Source: Cladophialophora immunda (lineage: Eukaryota; Ascomycota; Eurotiomycetes; Chaetothyriales; Herpotrichiellaceae). Taken from it: DNA of 64,000 bases. The DNA lies in assembly GCF_000835495.1 (NCBI RefSeq), contig NW_015622545.1:1302001-1366000 (forward strand). The letters are read 5' to 3'. A model generated the notes under the pieces. The model was not told the DNA's origin, searched no databases, and was given only the letters and a program-made list of their open reading frames with translations. A program made the translations under genes and the position numbers. Positions 57,301-64,000 of this stretch are shown one piece after another. Numbering within the stretch: position 1 is the first letter of the stretch; each line of letters starts with the position of its first letter.

Positions 57301-58659
57301 TACCAAAGTTCCGTACCAAAGTTTGCCCCGATTCTCGCGCGGCGAGAGGACGCTGAGGCCCAAACTGATGCCCAGCTTTGGCATTCGTTCGGTGCAGCCC
57401 CAGAAATCAAGCTCTCCGCTCCCGCTTCTCAAAATGAGGCAGAATAACGCAAAATAAGGCAACCGAAACAATGCAGAAAGTTCACAGCCACCGCCGAGCT
57501 CATCGTAAATACTCAAGGGGAAGAAGAAGGCTGTGCTTGGGTTGGCCCATTGGCCCTGCTGGGGCGACAACAAAATCGGATGCTACCGGAATGCGAGCTT
57601 GTTTGTTATTAGTGAAGGGTTGCGTACTGTTGCGTCGCCGTTGCTGTTGAGTCCGCCATATAAACGAATGTCGGTTCTGAGCACTGGGTTGTTTACCAAC
57701 CTGTTCGTCGACCAGGGTCCCTGTTTCGACCTGCTGAAGCTGTCTGAAGCAGTTGGATAGTGCGAATGGAATTTTTCCTGCTCCTCCCGTCCCATGCATC
57801 GATATGCATAAGAGGAATTGCTAACGGACTAGCACAATTCGGCAAAGTAGCCAATGGCGGGAAACTGCAGGCGTCCTGGACTGTCGACAGAGCAGCAGCT
57901 CATGGAGTGGCCCCAAGCCATCATCTCCCTTTGGCGATTGCTACAACTGACAGTGCTCTGTTGTACTACAAACTAGGGTCCCACAGCCGATAGGCCCTGC
58001 CCTAAGTGCTCCCCTCCGCGCAGCCAAGATGAGCCAGGTCGATCGTTGAGGACCAGCGAAGATTGGTGATTTCAATGGGACGAGAGGAATCTGTCGCTGC
58101 CCGCACATGAAGGATCGACCGTCTGGGAGGAGCAACTGCTTGACGCTCCAGATCCTTTTGTACGATCGAGATGCCATTGTGCTTGTGGCAACAGCTTTGC
58201 TCTATTTTCCACTTTGCTACACACTACACAGCTGGCCGTTCCACACATCACCCTGAAAGGCGAGGAAGGACTGCCTACCCATATCACCGGCCGAGCAAGG
58301 CATGGTCCGTCCAGGTAGAATCATCCCGAAGAACCAACCAAACACTGAAGGAAGCCGCCTGCCTCCGTGCTCGTCTCTCTGCGCCAGCACGCGCCCACTA
58401 GCAGGAGATGAAACTGTTTGACGCAGCTTGGTTCCCATAGGCACCGTTGGCCGACGGACCCCTCTCTCCATCGAAAAGCAGGGAGGCATCAGTGAGTCGG
58501 TTGCTATGCCAAACACAAAGTCTCTCCTTCGAGGGGTTGATTGCTTGATGGCGTTGTGACTGCGGTGAGTCGGGAAACACTGGCACGGTTCAGACATCAT
58601 GGTTGGCATGACCGCATTCAGAGCTTCTTCCACGGCAAGTCCACCTGAGTGAGGATCCA
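57301..58659. other. Unassigned; possible pieces of a P-loop and an oxidase protein
   Basis: A minus-strand frame from 57799 begins MHGTGGAGKIPFALSNCF, which looks like a degenerate P-loop (GGAGK followed by Ile instead of Thr/Ser) of a NACHT/NB-ARC-type protein. The rest does not align. The minus-strand frame 58633-58217 may be a continuation of the flavin oxidase piece but is not recognisable. Confidence 0.3.
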
Positions 58660-58878
58660 GTAGCAGGGTGCATGCGGGTTAAGATGGACTCTCCGGCCGA
58701 TAGGATCTCGGGCTTCAAACAGTGTCACCTTGACGCCGCTACGAGCAAGGACATCTGAGTATCGAAGTCCCGCGATGCCTGCGCCGACGACCGCTATGTG
58801 GGGGAATCTGCCTGATGACAGTGTGCCGGCATCCCGGAGGGCTTGCATGGTGCAAGAGGGAGGCGAGGATGACGGCAT
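58660..58878 (-). pseudogene. Flavin amine oxidase N-terminal fragment
   Basis: From an ATG at 58878 the frame reads through RFPHIAVVGAGIAGLRYSDV to VKVTLFEARDPIGRRVH. This is the FAD-binding Rossmann motif GAGIAGL followed by the E-A-R-D-.-IGGR motif of fungal flavin monoamine oxidases. The second Gly of IGGR is changed to Arg, which should hurt FAD binding. Similarity ends shortly after this motif. Confidence 0.7.
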
Positions 58879-59672
58879 GGGACCATTCGCATTGCCATTG
58901 TGCGCGCTGTTAGCAAGGTCGCGAGAGATTCAATTTGTCCTCGGATTCAACAAGACGCATCCGCTGTGTGACTTTATGGATGCAGGAAATCACAAAGAAG
59001 CCACGGATACCAAATTGAAGGGTGGAATATACCGAAGGCCAACATTTTTTGAGAACCGAGCTGACTCCTTTGACAGAGCATATCATCTCTACATCTACAA
59101 TGTCCATTACAAAACATTGCTCTTCGGCGGGTCGAGCCAGATCCCAAATGTCGATACACGTGGGTTTTATTTTTCAGCGGAGAACAGTATAAATAATACA
59201 ATCAAGAGGAGGTGGAAAGTTCCAGCGGAATCGCCTTCATGCGGGGGTGGAATTGACGTTTGCGCTGTCAATAAACACCACCTCCACAGCGGCGAATCTT
59301 TCTCACGTTGTCAGCTAGTGTCGGTACGAGCTGAATGGGAGGAGACTTACGCAGCCGTGATGCGAAAAATCGGTCGAGAGCTGGGTCATTGGATGGAGGA
59401 CGCGGCTGACTAGCTAATGCTTCGCGTTCTTACTCTCATGCAACATCGAAGCCTCTATCTAGGGTGCTTCCAGAACATCCAGTGCGAGAATGACGAATCG
59501 CAAAGGCCCCAGCCCTGACGCAACAACCGCAACGTGAAGCGTTCAGTCGCTGTTGATTGCCATTTGCAGATTTGTCAGATGGTGGACTCGACTTGCTCAG
59601 GAGGCAGCCAGCCAGCGAACTCGGGGTCTCCCTCCATTCACAGAAACGATATGCATTGACTGCGCCCCTCAC
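58879..59672. other. Open frame of unknown origin
   Basis: A plus-strand frame continues to 59413 (GGIYRRPTFFENRADSFDRA, later VRAEWEETYAAVMRKIGREL). It reads like protein but matches no family I know. Confidence 0.25.
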
Positions 59673-59673
59673 T

Positions 59674-59714
59674 CACTCACTCGCTGACTGCGCTGAACAG
59701 TGAGCGAGTGAGTG
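59674..59714. repeat. Hairpin-forming inverted repeat
   Basis: cactcactcgctgact (59674-59689) pairs with agtgagcgagtgagtg (59699-59714), 15 of 16 bases. It lies at the edge of a low-complexity, repeat-like stretch that runs to about 60010. Confidence 0.8.
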
Positions 59715-59924
59715 GGAAGGTCTGCGTTGAGAACAAAGCTTAAGTCGAGGAATGCGCTGCTGAGGGAGTGCCGAGTGCAAAAAGTTGAAGTTCTGGAAGT
59801 GTTCTCTGGCGTGCGTAGTGCGCTGGGACTGAGTGCTGGGTGCTGGGCGTCGAGAAGAAAGTTTAAAGTTCTGCGAGTGCCCTTCTCCCTCTGCGCGACT
59901 GCGCTGGACTGCCCTCGAGTGTGT

Positions 59925-59990
59925 TCGTGTTTGATGGACAAACCTTTTGGCTTTGGCAACTTTTTGGTGCATGGCCGTTGTCGATGCACT
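59925..59990 (-). repeat. Second copy of the CAAAAGTTGCC dispersed repeat
   Basis: The reverse complement (caaaaagttgccaaagccaa, then aaggtttgtccatcaaacac and aacacactc) matches 32440-32515 with few differences. The two copies are in opposite orientation, 27 kb apart. Confidence 0.65.
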
Positions 59991-60488
59991 GGACCTTGAC
60001 CGTGGACTGCGCCGTGCTGGGCCTCGTGGGATATATATCCATCATGTTCCTCCTCCTCGCCGGGATCGCCGACCCGACACCTTCGTAGTCGCGTAGCTGG
60101 ATGTGTTCGTCGATATGGGCCCTGGTCGTGGTCGCGTTTTGAAACCTGTTCGTGTACCTGCCTTATCTGCTGCTCCCCGTACGTCAATATGCCCGTCTTG
60201 CACACACCCACGGTAACTTGGCTACGCCGTGGCACGACGGTCGTGCGCGATAATGAGGATCTTGTTCTCCGGCGTCTAGGCGGGCCCGGATGCCCTCGTG
60301 CCGATGTTGGAGCCCTCGATTGTGACGCTGTTGACGCCCCATATTCTTGTTCTTGTTCTTGTAAGTGCCGGTGCTCAACGGGATGGTCACGCCGGTGTTG
60401 GCGGTGCCGGTCATGGCCGTACACTCATCGTCCTCTTCTGGTTCAGGCGATGGCGAGCTTGTTCACGGGGTCCTGTATATGTTTAGGG

Positions 60489-60594
60489 TCTCGATCAGAC
60501 CGGGATGTCTGTTCTCGCAGCCCGTGCAGATGGTGATCCTCGGCTACGCCGTGCAGTTGACCTCGATATCTATCGTACCGCCGCATCAAGCTGT
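60489..60594. repeat. Direct repeat, copy 1
   Basis: From tctcgatcagaccgggatgt to cgcatcaagctgt. It matches 61073-61184 with scattered substitutions; copy 2 carries a short tandem insertion. Confidence 0.85.
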
Positions 60595-60599
60595 TGCCC

Positions 60600-61072
60600 T
60601 AACCATGCTGGCTTCCTCGCAGCTCAAAGGCACGAGCTGAAGTAAAAATCTCGGGGATCTCATTGGTGTTACTCCTCTCAAGTCAGTCATGGAAGTTCGG
60701 TACCTGGAGGAGCAACAGGAGCATCGACGTTCTTGATACCAGCTTCAATCACCAGCACCGAGACCTTGGGGTCTTTGGATCAAGTTTCCCCCAAAGAAGA
60801 CGACGATGATGGTGGCGATGAATCAAAGGGTTCTCTAGCTTACCGTAGTCATTTACCTCCTGGAAGTACATGTAGACAATGCCGCTGATCATGCAGGCGT
60901 CCCAGCACACGCAGTGGACCAGGGTCGTAGGGCAGTATCCGTCGGTGTTCGGGTAGCCGTTCGTCCTGGCGTATAGGCGTGGCGCTGCGCATGTCTGCCT
61001 GCGTGGGTTTTGGAGCATGTGGTCGGTCGTGTCGCTCTGTGTGTGCCTTTTGGTGTAGGGCCTCTCGATCAG
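60600..61072. other. Spacer between the direct repeats, unassigned
   Basis: A minus-strand frame (61324-60749) includes a hydrophobic stretch (WDACMISGIVYMYFQEV). No family recognised. Confidence 0.2.
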
Positions 61073-61184
61073 ACCGGGATGTCTGTTCTCGCAGTCGGTG
61101 CAAATCGTGATCCTCAGCCATGCCGTGCACTTGACAGGCCGTACACTTGACCTCGATGTCTGTCGTACCGGCGCATCAAGCTGT
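61073..61184. repeat. Direct repeat, copy 2
   Basis: See copy 1 at 60489-60594. It overlaps the end of the regulator fragment (SLMRRYDRHRGQV on the minus strand). Confidence 0.85.
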
Positions 61185-61186
61185 CC

Positions 61187-61494
61187 AGGTACACGTCGCT
61201 GACCATGCAGACGCCGCGCATCGCCAGGCCTGATGCCCGGAAGTCGGACTCGCAGGGCATGGGAACATCGCTGTCGTAGAGCTTGACAGCACGAGGCCTG
61301 CCATGCGCGACACTGATGCAGCAATCCCGGGCCTGGATGTGCACGAGGTCAATGGCCAGTGTCTGACCGACAAAACAACGTCGTGGACGCGATGGGGCAC
61401 TTACCACTAGTGACTGCCATATTCGGCGCTGGAGAGACGCATTCACCGGGACCTTGCCGTCCCGGTGCAGGCCGATCTGAAAAGAAATGCTCAC
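61187..61494 (-). pseudogene. Fungal transcription factor middle-domain fragment with intron
   Basis: Exon 61494-61405 reads FQIGLHRDGKVPVNASLQRR then IWQSLV. A 42-base intron (61404-61363, GTAAGT donor, CAG acceptor) joins in phase zero to TLAIDLVHIQARDCCISVAH, GRPRAVKLYDSDVPMP. The order A..LGLHRDG, RRRIWW.L, GRP.AI...D.DVP.P is the signature of the Fungal_trans domain of Zn(2)Cys(6) regulators. The Zn cluster is absent. The second W of the usual RIWW is Q. Confidence 0.65.
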
Positions 61495-62229
61495 GGCTAG
61501 ACACAGCCACTAGTAGGCCGTGTCGAGAGACAAGCTCTCCGGGCCGTACGGCGTCCACCACTAAAGTAGAGGGAGTATCTGGCCGCCATCATGATGATGG
61601 CCACGATGCACTGTGAATCCGTGCTCGCCGGGTCGTAGGCGATCCCCGCCGTGATCTGGTTGATGTTCTTGCGGAACAACGTGTATAGCGCGATGGGTAG
61701 AGACACGGGAAGAGCTCGGACTCGCTAGAGAAGATGCTGACACCCCCTCTCATTCCTCAGAGAACTGCTCATCCTCTTTGCCGTGTTGGAGCCGTTACCG
61801 CTGTTGTTCGGCAGGGACTGGAACGGACTGCCCATGTTGTTTTGGATGCTCGGCGGGAATAGGCACGCTGCTATGCCTCTCACTGGAGCAATTGCCGCGG
61901 GATTGGGGTGCTGGACCGACCCAGCTGGCGGAATGTAGACTTTGATCAATACTTTCCATACTAGGCTCATGAGCCAGCCTCCGGTCTGGCATGACGGGCA
62001 AGCCTGCTGGGGCAACGGGGATGTTGTTGGCTGTTCCGGCTGCTCTTTGTGGAAAACATGGACTTTGCCCGATCGGTGGTGGGTGTCGGTGGGCCTTTGT
62101 CACGGCGAGGTAGGCGCTGATCATCTTGAGCTTCACGTTGTTCGGGAAATACCCGTCCAAGGAAGTCGACGACGTGATGCTGCCCCTCGGCGGCTGGATC
62201 GACTCAGTCTCGCCCACCCATCCACGTCT
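61495..62229. other. Unassigned
   Basis: Minus-strand frames 61706-61497 (LPIALYTLFRKNINQITAGI) and 62217-61795 are open but unassigned. They might be distant parts of the neighbouring pieces. Confidence 0.2.
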
Positions 62230-62714
62230 TACAGATGCTGGTCCAGTGCTTGACCCGGTGCGACGGATCGCGTTTACTACCCAGCAGGATCACGCGGTCC
62301 TCGGGGATGTTGGACATCTTGGCCGCCTTTAGGGCCGTGGGCAGGAAGTCCGTCGCCGTCACGATCGCCTTGGACCCAGAGTTGGATAGCTGGAAGGACA
62401 GCTCGTCGGCCGAATACGCGGGGTTCGCGGGCGATATGATGCCGCTAGCGAAGAAGACGCCATAGATAGACGATGGGGGTAAAGTCGACGTCGTTGGATG
62501 CGTAGATGTTCAGCACGTCGCCCTTCCCCCGGTCCCGGAGGTTGCGTAGACCGCCTCCAAACGCCGCAGCGGCTTCTTTGACATCGGCCCACGTGTAGTG
62601 CCGCGACGAGTCTCGTGGAACACTGCAAGGCACATTGAGCGGGCCGTCCAAAACGATCCAGTCCAACATGCGACAAATGCAAGACACGCGGAAGGTGGTT
62701 TCTGGTTTCCACAA
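62230..62714 (-). pseudogene. 4-coumarate-CoA-ligase-like acyl-CoA synthetase fragment
   Basis: The minus strand reads [40 protein letters not shown]. After a one-base frameshift near 62466 it continues GVFFASGIISPANPAYSADE, LSFQLSNSGSKAIVTATDF, LPTALKAAKMSNIPEDRVIL and RDPSHRVKHWTSI. This is the N-terminal part of fungal 4CL-like adenylate-forming enzymes (T..D......FA.GL, GG..SPANP.YT..EL..QL..S.A). The AMP-binding SSGTTG motif and the C-terminal domain are absent. Confidence 0.75.
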
Positions 62715-62731
62715 TCAGCGTGGTGTGGTCA

Positions 62732-63400
<669 letters not shown>

Positions 63401-63739
63401 GCAACGCATGTACCGCAAACCAAAAGTTTCAGCCGATGATGGCGTTCAGTGATGTGGTAAGTCTGCTTTTGTTTCTCCTCCACGGACTGGCGTGAGGGCT
63501 TTGCCCCGCTAGGCTCAAGATTGTAGATGGCGGCGATACTGCTTGGTGATCAAGGTGGCCGGAGGGGGATGGGGTGGAACAGTTCAAAAAGCCCCAGGCC
63601 TCAGCCAGAAGATCGAGAAGCACAGAATTTGTTGCGCTGTCACGTTGGCCGAGGCTGGAATTGGGTTGACTTCCTAGTGAGCGAACGACGGCCAGATGGC
63701 AGTGGTGCAAGCTTGAACTGCTTGGCCAACGAGACTGAC
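63401..63739. other. No assigned gene
   Basis: ORFs on both strands without family likeness. Confidence 0.25.
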
Positions 63740-63900
63740 TTAGCTGCCGTAGTAAATGATGCACGGCACCCCCAACATGCCGAACGATGCTCTGAACGTG
63801 CCCGGAAAGTTGGTACCAAGCTGGCTACCCAGGTATCCAGATACAGCGCAGGGAGTGGAGACGATGATGTTCCCGACCAAGCACGCCACCACACAGAGCC
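63740..63900 (-). pseudogene. NCS1-type nucleobase/allantoin permease fragment
   Basis: The frame reads GLCVVACLVGNIIVSTPCAV, SGYLGSQLGTNFPGTFRASF, GMLGVPCIIYYGS. NCS1 permeases have a helix, then G..G..Y.I.FP...R.SFG..G, then the next helix. Only this region (about helices 2-3) is visible. A different NCS1 region is at 43.2 kb. Confidence 0.55.
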
Positions 63901-64000
63901 CTGGATTCGGTTCGTGAGAGGAGGCTGAGCTTGACATCTCTTGACGGGGTCTATGCAACCGTTCTTGACGCCATCTTCCACGGTGTCCAGGACACTCCTG

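Noticed and set aside
57583..57799. NACHT/NB-ARC protein from GTGGAGK
   Set aside because: The P-loop lacks the final Ser/Thr and nothing downstream matches; left as unassigned.
59669..60424. 251-codon minus-strand ORF
   Set aside because: Composition (H, R, Q, S) follows a low-complexity repeat stretch; no family likeness.

Overview
The window looks like nuclear DNA of a filamentous ascomycete (Pezizomycotina). The signs are short spliceosomal introns with GTAAGT-type donors and CTAAC-like branch sites, fungal-type families (Zn-cluster regulators, BLM10, a fungal HNH_2 protein, NCS1 and sugar permeases, fungal Hsp70-like protein), and AT-rich stretches with almost no CpA, as left by repeat-induced point mutation (RIP). 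I cannot name the genus. Few complete genes are visible. The best is a three-exon HNH-endonuclease-domain gene at 37.5-38.9 kb (402 codons, all splice phases agree). A protein kinase (11.2-12.3 kb) and an RBR-type ubiquitin ligase (34.1-36.3 kb) keep recognisable exon structure but carry stops or an odd motif. Layout: 0-4 kb, (CA)n and a regulator-like remnant. 4.1-5.5 kb, a homeodomain fragment and a membrane-protein remnant. 6.3-9.7 kb, a decayed BLM10/PA200 proteasome-activator gene. 10-12.7 kb, kinase. 16.4-24.1 kb, a dense mosaic of roughly 70-210 bp pieces of unrelated genes on both strands (sugar transporter, ankyrin, replication factor C, QCR10, PEX7, cyanase, class-III aminotransferase, Hsp70-like, P-type ATPase, GH13). 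24-34 kb, mostly unassigned, with a Baeyer-Villiger-type monooxygenase start and simple repeats. 34-39 kb, RBR ligase and HNH gene. 39-51 kb, more fragments (monooxygenase, NCS1 permease, two sugar-transporter pieces, acyl-CoA dehydrogenase). 51.45-55.06 kb, a complete but RIP-mutated hAT transposon with perfect 18-bp inverted ends and an 8-bp target duplication. 56.7-64 kb, further pieces (CK2 alpha, ankyrin, flavin amine oxidase, regulator, acyl-CoA ligase, degenerate polyubiquitin, NCS1 permease). Because most genes are pieces, there is no operon-like or pathway logic here. The coherent biological story is genome decay: DNA-level copying of gene pieces (introns are kept), transposon insertion, and RIP-like C-to-T mutation that put stop codons into both the transposon and some of the gene fragments. 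Family assignments come from reading translated motifs by eye; no database search was run.
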